Shown here piece after piece: positions 1 through 10,302 of a stretch of DNA of 64,000 nucleotides. The DNA lies in NCBI GenBank assembly GCA_005656395.1, contig SRSI01000006.1:124001-188000 (forward strand), given 5' to 3'. The stretch comes from Strongyloides papillosus. Lineage: Eukaryota; Nematoda; Chromadorea; Rhabditida; Strongyloididae. The translations under genes were made by a program, and so were the position numbers. The first letter of the stretch is position 1; each line of letters starts with the position of its first letter. The notes under the pieces are model-generated. The model searched no databases and had not been told where the DNA came from. It was given only the letters and a program-made list of their open reading frames with translations.

Positions 1-14
1 AACAAGATCTCAAT

Positions 15-1325
15 ATGTCAATAGAGGAAGAAGATGATGATGATGAAATTCAACATCAACTTATCAATCAACCCGGTTCTCATAATACGGTTATGATGCA
101 TCAACAACCAGTACAAATGGGTCGTATGAATCAAATACCAGTTCAACAAAACATTCCATTACAAACCGCACAAATAGTTACAGTTGATGGACAGAATGGC
201 CAACAATATGCTAATTTACCACCAGGAGCTCAGGTTATAATTTTAGGCCATAATCAGCAGTTTTTAACAACTGATGACTTAGGACATGGAACAACTGTTC
301 TTCAAGATGGAACTAAAATAATTCCTGTTGCTCCTTCAAATCAACCACAAACAGTATATATCCAACATTTGGAAAATGGACAAATTATTCAAACAATTGA
401 ACCTCCACCAATGCAAGTAATACAAATGACTGATGTAAATGGGCAAATTATTCAACAACCACTAACTGTTATGCCAATAAGGGGACATCAACAACCTTTA
501 GCTTTTGAACAACAGGGTAATATTATAATTCATCAATCTCCTATGATAGAGAAAAATCACCATGATATTCAAGGAGACGGTAGAGTTAGAAATCATATGT
601 ATCAAGAAATACAAACATCTCATCCTAATACAATTCATTTAAATAATAGACATCAAATGCAAATTATTGAAATGAAAAATGATTGCGAAGAAGATACAAT
701 ATCACCAATTATTGATCAAGTATGTGTAGATGCTGCAAATAATGATGTGAGAAGTGCAATACCTGATGAAAAAAGTGAGAAATTGGCTGCACAAAGAGCT
801 AGGAGAGCTGCAAGAGCAAGGCAGCGTTATCATCAAATGTCCGATGAAGATAGAAAAAAATTTAACGCTAAAAGAGCAATTGCATTAAGAAAAGCGAGGC
901 AAAGAGATGAAGAATTATGTCAGTTATATGATGCTGCTCAACAAACAGGTGCTGTGATAGATGAAAAAACAATGCAAGAAATTTTAGAAGCCCAACGTAG
1001 GAGATCACGAAGAGCAGAAGCAGCAAGATTGAAGTACCAAAGAATGACTGTGGAAGAACGTAAAGAGTATAATGCCATGAGAGATGCACAAAGGAGACAA
1101 CGAAAGCGTCGTCTGGAAGAACAACAAATGAAAAATGGAGATGGAAATAGTAGTATTGAGATGTTAGACAGTCAACATCATGACGATGACCATGATTTAT
1201 CTGATTTACATGACGACTCAATAATTGGAGATGAAAGCCACGTTAATAATTCTAATGAAATGCCAATAGTATATACACAATATGAAGTTTATGATAATCA
1301 AATGCAATCAAATTGGGATGCCTAA
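15..1325 (+). CDS. Gln-rich nuclear protein with two basic STPR-like repeats
   Basis: The predicted 436-aa protein has an acidic start, a long Gln/Ile/Val-rich region (about residues 15-190) resembling an activation domain, and two similar highly basic helical segments (about 258-300 and 325-370). Both segments follow the pattern R-x-R-Y-x-x-M-(S/T)-x-E-(D/E)-R-K-x-(F/Y)-N-A. The C-terminus is acidic and His/Asp-rich. The spaced Arg and the M-(S/T)-x-E-x-R core recall STPR-type DNA-binding repeats (FMBP-1, ZNF821); that assignment is inference from pattern only. No zinc finger is visible. The frame is open to the left edge of the window, so the ATG at 15 may be internal and an upstream exon may lie outside. 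The stop is TAA at 1323-1325. A role as a chromatin or transcription factor is likely but unproven. Confidence 0.7.
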   Translation: MSIEEEDDDDEIQHQLINQPGSHNTVMMHQQPVQMGRMNQIPVQQNIPLQTAQIVTVDGQNGQQYANLPPGAQVIILGHNQQFLTTDDLGHGTTVLQDGTKIIPVAPSNQPQTVYIQHLENGQIIQTIEPPPMQVIQMTDVNGQIIQQPLTVMPIRGHQQPLAFEQQGNIIIHQSPMIEKNHHDIQGDGRVRNHMYQEIQTSHPNTIHLNNRHQMQIIEMKNDCEEDTISPIIDQVCVDAANNDVRSAIPDEKSEKLAAQRARRAARARQRYHQMSDEDRKKFNAKRAIALRKARQRDEELCQLYDAAQQTGAVIDEKTMQEILEAQRRRSRRAEAARLKYQRMTVEERKEYNAMRDAQRRQRKRRLEEQQMKNGDGNSSIEMLDSQHHDDDHDLSDLHDDSIIGDESHVNNSNEMPIVYTQYEVYDNQMQSNWDA

Positions 1326-1591
1326 TTAGTAAAATGACAAAAGCAACGGTGCTTTTTGGCTGCCAAAAGAATATCAGGTTGATCATTGATTATACTCATT
1401 TACGAATGTGTTAATTAAAATAATAATATATTTCAATGTAAAGCATTAGAAAATAGTATTTAGAATTTTGTTAAAATGAATGTTAATATGCTCTTTAGAT
1501 ATTTTACTATTGTTATTTTAATATCTATTTTATCGACAACCATTTTGGTTTTGATTGTACATTATGTAATATTTAATATAATTAGTATTGT

Positions 1592-1597
1592 AATAAA
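1592..1597 (+). terminator. Candidate polyadenylation signal
   Basis: An AATAAA hexamer lies about 270 nt downstream of the stop of the Gln-rich gene, in the AT-rich convergent gap before the BTB gene on the other strand. This is a motif match only. Confidence 0.35.
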
Positions 1598-1704
1598 ATA
1601 GTGTAAATATTTTGTAATAATTTGGAATTCTATAGAAGTGATTTATTATGGAAAACAAAGTGTATAAATGACAAAAAATGTACAAACACGGGAATTATTA
1701 ATTT

Positions 1705-3548
1705 TTAAAATCCTGGGCGCCTAATTAATCTATAATATTGGGTTGCGTATTCAGAAAGTTGTGGTGTATCATATATTTTATTTCTAACTTCCGTCCAACT
1801 AGCCTCTGTATCAGGAGTATAACATAGAATTACTTCCTGAATTCTCCTGTATTCGGAACGTTTTTTAATTATAAAAAAATGCATTAAACCATTGACAATT
1901 TCAAGAGCCACGTTTAATTGAGTATATTCAACGTATGGTTGTTTGTAAGTACCCCAAATTTTTTCTTTTATATCATAACAATATCCTTCAATTGTTTTAA
2001 GAGAATCTTTTCTAGATTGTTTTCCACTATCCTCTCTTTTAGGTTTTTGAACGAAAAAAAGTGTAGAATTGTAATTGCAATAACAACAGGGATCAACGGT
2101 TTTTTTAGGTCCTTCTAATACTTCTTTTTCACATGTATTAATATTGACGCGAAAAAAATTTGCTTCATTATTTATTGGCCGACTAGTTAGAAGAACTAAA
2201 AAGAATTACAAAAATTTTTCTAAAATACACAAACTCACAATATATATAATCTTCACTTTCGAAAATAAAGTAATCATTTAACTCATGTTTTCCAATATCA
2301 AAATACATCTTTTTTAATGTAAAATTCTGAAAACACTCATTTTGTGGTTCAAACAAAATATCGGTACTTTTAGTACTGTCATATAATCTTCTAGATTGTT
2401 GAAAAATTTGAAATTCAATGTTACAATCAGGAATTACATGATTATACTCTCTAAGAGTGTGTGGATTTATTATAACAAGAAATCTATCTTTATAGGGTAT
2501 AATCTTATGTTTTGTATTAGGTTCTAAAGGTACATCAAAATACAAAAATGGACGTGTTTCATTTCCAATTAGTTTTAAATAACATACACTATATCCAATA
2601 TTATCATATAAAAATACAAATAATTCGTTTCCAGTTGTAAAAATTTTACTAACTAAAGTATGTTCTGCTCTAAATTCAAATTCAGAAGCATTTCCATAAC
2701 CTCCTATTCTATTTAATACAATTTTACTATTTGATCCATTGCCCACTTCTAATACGGCATATGACATAGGCACATCAAATCTATAGCTTAATGTTCCCAT
2801 GGTAAAAGTTTCTGCTTCATAGTCAAATTGACCTTCGGACTGTTTGTGTTTGTATAAATAAAGTAGACGTTTCATATCGTAAAAATCTTCTATACTATTG
2901 CAATATAAGTATTTTCCTATTTCAATCAAATATCCACTATCAAAAAGAGAAGTATTCTCATAAAATGATCGTGTTTTCATTATTTTTGGAAAAAAATATT
3001 TTATATAATCAACTAGACGGTTTAAGAAAGTATTTTCCACCATAAAATATGTTGACAATTTATATAATTCTACAACATTCTCCAAATTAAAAGATATTCG
3101 TTTTCCATAAAAATATTTCATTATTTGTAGGAAATGAGAAGCCGAATGTCCTTCAATTTCAACCACATCCTCACATTCCTTTCCATCAAAATTGAATCTC
3201 AATTCAAAATACTTAAAAAAATTACTTAGAAATTCTTTTGTTGCGACTAAGCTACCATCATGGAAAATTAATTGTATGAAATTATCTTTTCTTTCCATAT
3301 ATTTATTTTCAAAAGCATCTTCAAAAGAGAGATTATAAGTATAAAGGTAGTATAGAAATGCAGAACGCCCGAGATCAAAATATTTTTTAGGTAATTTATC
3401 TCCTGATAAATACATCTCAGAATGTTCTAATTCTAGTGGCGTAAGACAGTGTCCATTTTTTTCTATTACATCAATAATTTTCATAAAAAATGCATCTCTT
3501 GAAGATAAGTCATATCCAATAGCTTTAACCTCACCTTTTTTTGGACAT
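1705..3548 (-). CDS. BTB/POZ-domain protein of unknown function
   Basis: The main exon (down to 2239) carries a BTB/POZ fold: N-F-I-Q-L-I-F-H-D-G-S, then an EGHS-A-S-H-F-L-Q-I-M-K-Y-F-Y-G segment and a helical L-Y-K-L-S-T-Y-F tail. A C-terminal region without a recognised domain follows (no Kelch or MATH). A 43-nt intron (2196-2238, GTGAGT...TTTTAG) joins it to a last exon at 1705-2195, which encodes a Lys/Cys-rich tail. The 5' end is uncertain. An ATG at 3546-3548 can be joined through a 37-nt GTGAGG...TTCAAG intron; otherwise the first in-frame Met is at 3484, giving 578 aa. The last exon has a C-Y-C-N-Y-type cysteine cluster. BTB proteins often dimerise or act as Cullin-3 adaptors; nothing here specifies a partner. 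Confidence 0.75.
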
Positions 3549-5813
3549 ATTATTAATAGCAAAACAGTAATTAATAATAATATCTCGCCAAAAAGTTTAT
3601 ATGTATATTGCAGAATAGATTTTTACTAGTAAAAATGAAGAATTGTAACAGTATATGTTTTGGGAAAACAAAAATATTTTCGCTTGAAGACATATGAATC
3701 TGTAAAATTGTGCTCATTATTTGTTAATGTAAAAATATGCAATTTATTCTAACTTATTATATATTGTATTCTAATTTAAAAACTTTTTAATATATGTAAA
3801 TTAAAAAAAAACTATAAATATTTATAAAAAAAGGAACTATCTGTCGCACGAATATTTTATTTTTAGCATAACATTAGTATTCATCTTATTTAAATCTTCT
3901 AATTTCATTTTGACGTTTAATTTTATCTTGATTACTGTTTTTCTCATTATTATTGGTACACTAAGGAAATTTTATTTTGTTTTCGGCTTTTTCAGCTAAT
4001 TTTTTTCCTTTAGAATATTTAATAAAATAAAAAAATCTAAATTACAAAAATAATTTTTTTTAACATTAAAAATTAACTTTTTACATATGTATAAAATATC
4101 TGGAATATTCGTTTTAAATTAAATATAAAATAATGTCATTAACAATTATAGAATTTCAATGCAAAATAAAATTATTTTTATATTTTACCAAGCAAGTTAT
4201 TAACTTTAATGAATTTCCACTACTAAAATAAGTAAACAATTATTTTTCCATTACAATAGTTTTACTTTCTGAACTTCGTAATAATTGAGCTTAAAAGACT
4301 AAATTTTTATAGAATTATTAGTTAGTTGTTATATACAAATTAATTTATGTTAAATAGTTCAATTAATGTTACGTAATATAAACAACAAAAATAAAAAAAA
4401 TTTTAAATTAAAGAGCTATGCTTGGGTATTTGTCAAATTAATACTTATAAAATTTTGTATGTATATATATTTTTACGTAATTCATATTTATAAAACAGTA
4501 GAAGATCAAAATTACTATCTAGAATTTAGTCTCAGTTATCATATTTAATATAATTTTTTTTGAAAGAACAAACTCTGTTTCATATGTGCTAACCGAGCAT
4601 AAAAGGAATTCGGTTGTGGTTATTGCTTCTTGGCTTTCTTCAAATAAAAGATGCTAAAAATGTCATATCTTCTCCTGAAATAAGCATATATACCTGATCT
4701 ACTCATGCTTTTCTATACACAGTGTGCCGTTTTAAACACAATCTTTAACAAAGATACCAAATAAATTTTTCCTATTAATTTATACAAAAAAAAACTTTTG
4801 CATTATGCATCCTGTTATTAATAATAGAGAGGTTTAATTTCAAAATATTTTAATTCCTTTTAAAATTAAACTGATCTAAAAAAGTTTGCCATATATTATA
4901 ATTTCATCAAACTAAATTTTAGAATGATAAAAGTTATACGAAAATTGAAATGATTGAGAAATACAGGCATAAATCTTTAAAAAATTTCGATTATTATATA
5001 ATATTCTTGATAGAAATTATGAGATCTCTAAGGATTAGTAAATTACTCTTTTTGTAAATATGTCATATTTTGATAAAGAAACATAAACATAGAATTCATA
5101 TACAAAATACTTCAGAAACACTAAACATTTTAATAAAATAATGATATTGGTGAATGTATAAAAAGATGGAAATATTTACACTAGCCTTAATATGCTAGTG
5201 TACATACTCTCGAAAGAAAGTGTTTAAAACGGCACACGGATTATAGAAAAACATGATCAGATCAGGTATGTGTGTTTATTTCAGAGAATGATATGACATT
5301 TTTAACATCTTTTATCTTAAGAAAACCAGAAAACTTATCCACAATCGAATTCCTTTTATGCTCGGTTAGCACACATGAAACGGAGTCTGTTTCTTTAAAA
5401 AAATATATATTAAATATGATAACTGAGGCCAAATACCATTTCATAAGATCATACTAATTCTAGATATTAATGTGGATGTCCTTATTAAAACGACAAAAAA
5501 TATCTTAAGATTTAAATACTTATATAATATGAAATGTACTTAAAATTAGCGTAATAATATTTAATTTTTTTGATTCATAAATCACAGTATTTTTTTTAAG
5601 TTTTGAAATTTTCTAAATAATATTATGTTTTATAATATATTAATTGATTTTAATTATGTTGGAAGAGACTGTGTAGACTATTTATAGATACTAAAAATTA
5701 ATTTTATCAATGACCTATGTCTTTATCAAATAAATTGATTATATAAAGTAATGAATATATATATGTAGTTCATTAACAAAAGTTTTAAACTATTACATTT
5801 ATTACTATAAAAT
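3549..5813. other. Intergenic region with inverted-repeat element
   Basis: AT-rich spacer between the divergent BTB and HACL genes. Apart from the inverted-repeat element at 4518-5464 there is no convincing coding potential; the short ORFs inside it are not preserved between the repeat copies. The final 100 nt presumably hold the HACL promoter, with no recognisable motif. Confidence 0.6.
4518..5464. repeat. Long inverted repeat (MITE-like), arms about 225-245 bp
   Basis: The arm at 4518-4740 is the reverse complement of the arm at about 5221-5464, with scattered substitutions and a roughly 25-nt deletion near the outer end of the left arm. Both arms start outside with TCTAGAATT and end inside with GTGTGCCGTTTTAAACAC. 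About 480 bp of AT-rich DNA separates them. A third copy of the arm lies at 12145-12401, so this is a dispersed family. No transposase is visible and no target-site duplication was identified with confidence. A transcript through it could fold into a long hairpin. Confidence 0.8.
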
Positions 5814-7616
5814 ATGGATGGAGCTACGGTGTTGTGTAAAGCCTTAAAAAAACAAGGTATAGAATATTGTTTTGGAATTGTTGGTTTTCCAATTATTGAA
5901 ATTGGTATGGCTTGTCAAGTTGAAGGAATAAAATATATTGGATGTAGAAATGAACAGTCTGTATGTTAATAATTTATTTAATAAATAATGATATAATTTA
6001 ATTTTTAATATACAGGCAGCATATGCAGCTCAAGCTATGGGATATTTAACAAGGAAACCAGCTGTTTGTTTAGTTGTTTCTGGTCCTGGATTTCTCCATA
6101 CACTAGGTGGTTTAGCTAATGCAACAGAAAATTGTTGGCCAATGATTTGTATAGGTGGATCTAGTGATCTTGATTTGGATACAAGAGGAAGTTTTCAGGA
6201 ATGTATTCAATTAGACAGCGCTAGGATTTATTGTAAATATGCCTCAAGACCAACAAATGTTTTATCAATTCCATTACATGTACAAAAAGCTTTTAGAATG
6301 GCTATGTATGGAAGACCAGGAGCTGTATATATTGATATTCCAGGAAATTTAGTACTAACAAGCGTTAGTGAAGATAAAATAATATTTCCTGTACCAGTGC
6401 CTTTACCAGCACCAATATCTGTTCCTCCAAAATATATGTTATCAAAAGCATATGAGGAAATAAAGAAAGCAAAAAAACCTTTGATAATTTATGGTAAAGG
6501 AGCTCAATGGTCTGAACGAGGGCCATTAGAAGTAACAGCTTTTGCTGTAGAAACAGGTATTCCTGTTTTAGCAACACCAGGAGGAAAAGGTGTTATACCG
6601 GACAATTTTAAAAATAGCGTTCAAGCTGCAAGATCATATGCTTTAAAGAATGCAGATTTAATTATTTTAATAGGTGCAAGACTTAATTGGATTCTTCATT
6701 TTGGTTTAGAACCAAGATTTAACAGTAATGTTAAAATTATTCAAATTGATATTGAGACAGAGGAATTTCATCAAAATGTTCCTACAACAGTTCCTTTATT
6801 AGGTGATATTGGTGAAACAATTGAGTTATTAAGATATGAAATGAAGGGATATAAATTTGATGAAAAATGTGATTGGAAAAGATTATTAGATGATAAATGT
6901 ATAAACAACAGAAATATAGTTAACAAAATGGCAGAAGATCATTCTGTACCATTGAATTACTACGCGGCATACTACCCAATACAAAGGTATATTGAAAAAC
7001 ATGATGTATTAGTAATTAATGAAGGTGCTAATACAATGGATATCGGAAGAAGTATGTTACCATCATTTCTTCCTAAACGAAGACTTGATGCTGGGTCTTT
7101 CGGTACAATGGGTGTAGGTCTTGGATATGCTCTAGCAGCAGGTTTTTATTGTCGTGATCATTCACCAAATACGAAAGTACTTGTAATACAAGGTGATAGT
7201 GCTTTTGGTTTTAGTGGTATGGAATTAGAAACTATTAAAAGGTAATTTTTATAAAATAATAATATTGTATATAAAATTATTTAAGATATAATCTTCCTAT
7301 TACTATAATTGTATTGAATAATGGCGGAATATATAGAGGATTAACGACAGAAGACTGGAATGATATGGAAAGTGACAATAATGAAGATAGAAGTTTAACA
7401 TTACCCGTTTTATCACTCACACCGGAGTGCCGTTATGACAAAATGTGTGAAGCATTTGGTGGGGTTGGAGTACTTGTAAGAACAGTTCCAGAGATCGAAA
7501 AAGAGCTTGATAAAACTAACATTTCAAAAAATGTCACATTAATTAACTGTATTATTGCTAATGATTCTGAAAGAAAAGCTCAAGAACATCAATGGTTAAC
7601 GAGGTCAAAAATATAA
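5814..7616 (+). CDS. hacl-1: 2-hydroxyacyl-CoA lyase (ThDP-dependent)
   Basis: Three exons (5814-5960, 6016-7241, 7286-7616) with introns of 55 and 44 nt give 567 aa, close to the roughly 580 aa of HACL1. Family knowledge: this peroxisomal/ER thiamine-diphosphate enzyme cleaves 2-hydroxyacyl-CoA to formyl-CoA and an aldehyde, in alpha-oxidation of phytanic and 2-hydroxy fatty acids. Seen here: the cofactor-activating Glu in CRNEQS (residue 47), the [15 protein letters not shown] segment, and the ThDP motif from GDSAFGF (about 442) to LNN (about 469-470). The second intron interrupts this ThDP motif. The C-terminal tripeptide is SKI, a near match to a PTS1 peroxisome signal. The start is the first ATG, and the frame is intact across both junctions. 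Oxalyl-CoA decarboxylase-like proteins are the nearest alternative. Confidence 0.95.
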
Positions 7617-8605
7617 AGAATTTCTGAGTTAATTTTAAATTTATTATTTAGAAATTTTTTACTATAAATTTGAAATCAGATTAAACAACTATCTTCTTAT
7701 AGAAAATTTGAAAACTAATCAATTTTATTGTAATATAATTAATTTAAAAATGCTTACTGATAATCATTGTAACAATAATTATTGTTTAGAAGCACACTTT
7801 TATATCAAAAAAATTTAATTGTAATGATATACTTTTAGTGTTATTATCACGTTTTAATATCACTGATACGAATATATAAACATGTGTTTTATTATGTTAA
7901 GAGGAACTTATGTATCTTTAAAGAATTTCTACAAATGATGTTTGAGCTCATAAATCAAACTCATGATTAAAGTGGTGATAAAGTATTTAAATAAAATACG
8001 AGTATCACGTGTCGTTAAAACTTTTTTTACTACTTACTCTGCTAAATATAACAAAATATAATATTAAAATATTAGAAACTTCTAAATTTAAAATAATGGT
8101 GGCGTGATTTGTGTAAAAAAAGGATCACTTTCACTAAAATATATACATACACATTATAAAAAAATTTAATTTTATTAAAAATAGTGTAACAATTATATTA
8201 TTTAATTTCATAAAAGTGAATTTATTTATTAGCCACATAAATTTCTTCTAATATATGGATAGCGTTTAGCTAAAACAAATATATTTTGTTCAGTTAAATA
8301 TAATCTTTATCGAAAAACAAAATTTTTATCCATTTAATATGTGCTATTGCTGTTTTTTTATTTTTATAATTTACACCTTTCATATATGGTAGAATTTTTA
8401 ACTATAATGAGAAATCATACACTTTTTTTACTATCATAATTTATTAATATACTTTTTAGATAACTAAAGCTTTAATAGTTGTATAGAAAGTAAATTATTT
8501 TTAGAAAAAGTATATTTTTTTAATAATAATTTTACAATTTGATTAATTATCAAAAGTTATTTATTACTATTCTTACTACTATATAACAGAAATATTTTTT
8601 CAAAA
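7617..8605 (+). other. Intergenic spacer
   Basis: AT-rich DNA between two + strand genes, with no ORF support. It contains one perfect E-box hexamer CACGTG at 8006-8011 and otherwise only A/T runs. Confidence 0.6.
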
Positions 8606-9274
8606 ATGATAAGCATTGTCGAAGATGTTTTTGATATGCCCTTAATAATGAAAGAAAATAAATCATTTGGCAAAGACTACCAAATAACTACACATAATAT
8701 TTTTCATTCTTTTATGGAAAATGTACCCATATCATCACCTCTTGAGTGTATTATTGGTAACGAAGTAGTGGATGATGACGGCGATATTTTCTTCGATGCA
8801 GTAGAAATTTTAGATAGTCTAAATGATACATGTAAGTATTTTTTATGAATTCTTTAACAAATTTATATTTCAGCGATGAAAAGAAATGAAAATTTTACAA
8901 GAAAATGCTATTATAAATCAAGTAGTATTTTTATAGATACTGATGAAAATATAAATGGAAATTTTTTAGAGTTAAATTTAGATATGAGTAAATTTAATTA
9001 TGAAAGCAATAAATTTTGTTATTTTTCAAGAAAAAGAAATTCTAATAAGGTTTTTTTACAGCAACAAAAAATAAGTAAGAATTCTGTTGTTAATTCACTA
9101 GATAATTATGAGGAAAAAGAATCATATATACATTTTCATATTCTATTTCATCCTATTTTACTAATAAGTACAAAATCAAATAATACTACAACTAAATATA
9201 ATAAAACAACAACATATTCTATTCAACCAACAGAGGCAAATTTTAATATTATGATGAAATTGAAGTCATATTAA
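8606..9274 (+). CDS. Unrecognised 208-aa protein
   Basis: Two exons, 8606-8831 and 8874-9274, are joined through a clean 42-nt intron (GTAAGT...TTTCAG) that restores the frame at a Ser codon. The first exon is acidic (V-V-D-D-D-G-D-I-F-F-D-A-V-E) and looks like a short helical interaction segment. The second exon is Asn/Lys/Ser-rich, with a low-complexity N-T-T-T-K-Y-N-K-T-T-T stretch near the C-terminus. There is no signal peptide, transmembrane segment or known domain. The consensus splice sites and a coding-like first exon support a real gene; the function is unknown. It could be a fast-evolving nematode-specific nuclear protein. Confidence 0.55.
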
Positions 9275-9644
9275 AAATATTTCCACATTTTAACGAAATA
9301 CGGTTAAAGCTTTTTAAGGTATAATTTAAACAAGTTTTTTTAGAATATATTAAATTATTCAGTTGTTTTATAATGAAGAATTTATTAATTTATGTTTAAA
9401 TGTTAAATTATCTTTTTTTATTTCCTTATTAATTTATAAATTTTTATTGTTTTTTTAAAAAGTGTTCTTTAATCTAAGATAATTAATAGACTATATAAAT
9501 ATTTTTTAGAAATTGTAATTTTTAGTATTTTATGATTTAAACAAAGAAGAATACATTTAATGTTATGTAGCAAAATATTTTAAAAAAATTGAAGGATGTT
9601 TATTAAAAAAAACATTTAAAACAAACATACTGGGAAAAATTTTA

Positions 9645-10092
9645 ATAATTGGGTAAATCCACACTAGCTTCATTTGAGCTATTATGTATTTATCCTCTTA
9701 TATAGCATTCTACTAAATTCATTAGAAGTTTACATGGAACCTAATTTACTAATCTCAATGTTATGTTTCTTAGAAGATTCTAAGATATTTATGGCTCTAC
9801 TAAAATCCACATTTTTCCTACTCAAGTTTTTAAAAGCCATGATAGCTTTCTCAATTTCTTTTTCTATTTATGTAGATTCACATTTTTCAATGTCATACCT
9901 GATGTTATTAGAAAAAACCATTTATGGTTTATCATCTGAATCGACATCAGAAGGTTCACCGTATCTAGTGCCTTCAAACTGTTTAAAATTTGATTCCAGT
10001 AGTATAAGAAATTTATCATTATCTTGTATTCCAGGGAAGTATGTGCACTATTCTTCTCTTAAATGAGGATAGTGTACATACTCCCAATAATC
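9645..10092. mobile_element. Small transposon-like element with imperfect terminal inverted repeats
   Basis: The left end reads ATTGGG, then CACTAGCTTCATTTGAG. The reverse complement of the right end reads ATTGGG, then CACTATCCTCATTTAAG, giving about 45 bp of imperfect inverted ends. The right end can also fold on itself (CACTATT...GGATAGTG). The interior contains a broken minus-strand reading frame (see pseudogene). No intact transposase is present. Boundaries are approximate and no clean target-site duplication was found. Confidence 0.5.
9710..10036 (-). pseudogene. Broken reading frame inside the small element
   Basis: Read on the minus strand, the interior gives protein-like stretches such as FPGIQDNDKFLILLESNF, EGTRYGEPSDVDSDDKP and RKNVDFSRAINILESSKKHN in one frame, interrupted by at least three stop codons. 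The open frame on the plus strand over the same bases is its hydrophobic shadow. The composition (helical, charged) looks like a decayed gene carried by the element, but I do not recognise the family. Confidence 0.4.
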
Positions 10093-10280
10093 AAATACCA
10101 TGCTGAAGTTCAGTGTACAAGTGACAAAAGAAGGATTAAATATTCTAATTGAACAATAATAAATTAATATAAAATAATTGATAATGCTGTAAATACTATA
10201 ATTAAAAAAGGATGTAGAGATAACAAGGCAATAATTATTTCTTATCTAATAAACATCTTGCAACTTATCTTCGTTTTATT

Positions 10281-10286
10281 TCTCAG
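10281..10286 (+). promoter_or_regulatory. Candidate trans- or cis-splice acceptor upstream of GBA
   Basis: The sequence TTTATTTCTCAG ends at 10286, only 16 nt before the ATG at 10303. It matches the nematode acceptor consensus. If used, the ATG at 10303 is the first on the mRNA. Confidence 0.45.
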
Positions 10287-10302
10287 GACAAGACAAAAAG
10301 TA

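Larger units (their letters stand above)
9275..10280. other. Intergenic spacer containing a decayed element
   Basis: AT-rich flank on either side of the terminal-inverted-repeat element at 9645-10092. Nothing else recognisable was seen. Confidence 0.6.

Noticed and set aside
868..1221. 117-codon minus-strand ORF inside the Gln-rich gene
   Set aside because: Antisense shadow of the coding frame; hydrophobic and His-rich composition with no start context.
3549..3562. TTG start giving MLLIICPKK... as a signal peptide for the BTB protein
   Set aside because: Nuclear nematode genes start with ATG, and BTB proteins are intracellular. The segment is better read as an intron or 5' flank.
5165..5219. 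Helitron 3' hairpin end
   Set aside because: There is a hairpin near an element end, but no CTRR terminus, no 5' TC end and no Rep/helicase gene.
5262..5457. Overlapping 60-codon ORFs on both strands of the right repeat arm
   Set aside because: In the left arm and the solo copy the same frames are broken by stops and shifts, so there is no conservation of coding.
4518..5464. Spliced-leader RNA or spliceosomal snRNA cluster as explanation for the conserved arms
   Set aside because: No leader-like 5' end, no Sm site in a plausible place, and no match to remembered U1, U2, U4, U5 or U6 cores.
9674..10066. 130-codon plus-strand ORF
   Set aside because: Its hydrophobic, Ser/Leu-rich sequence is the in-register antisense of a charged, protein-like minus-strand frame in the decayed element.
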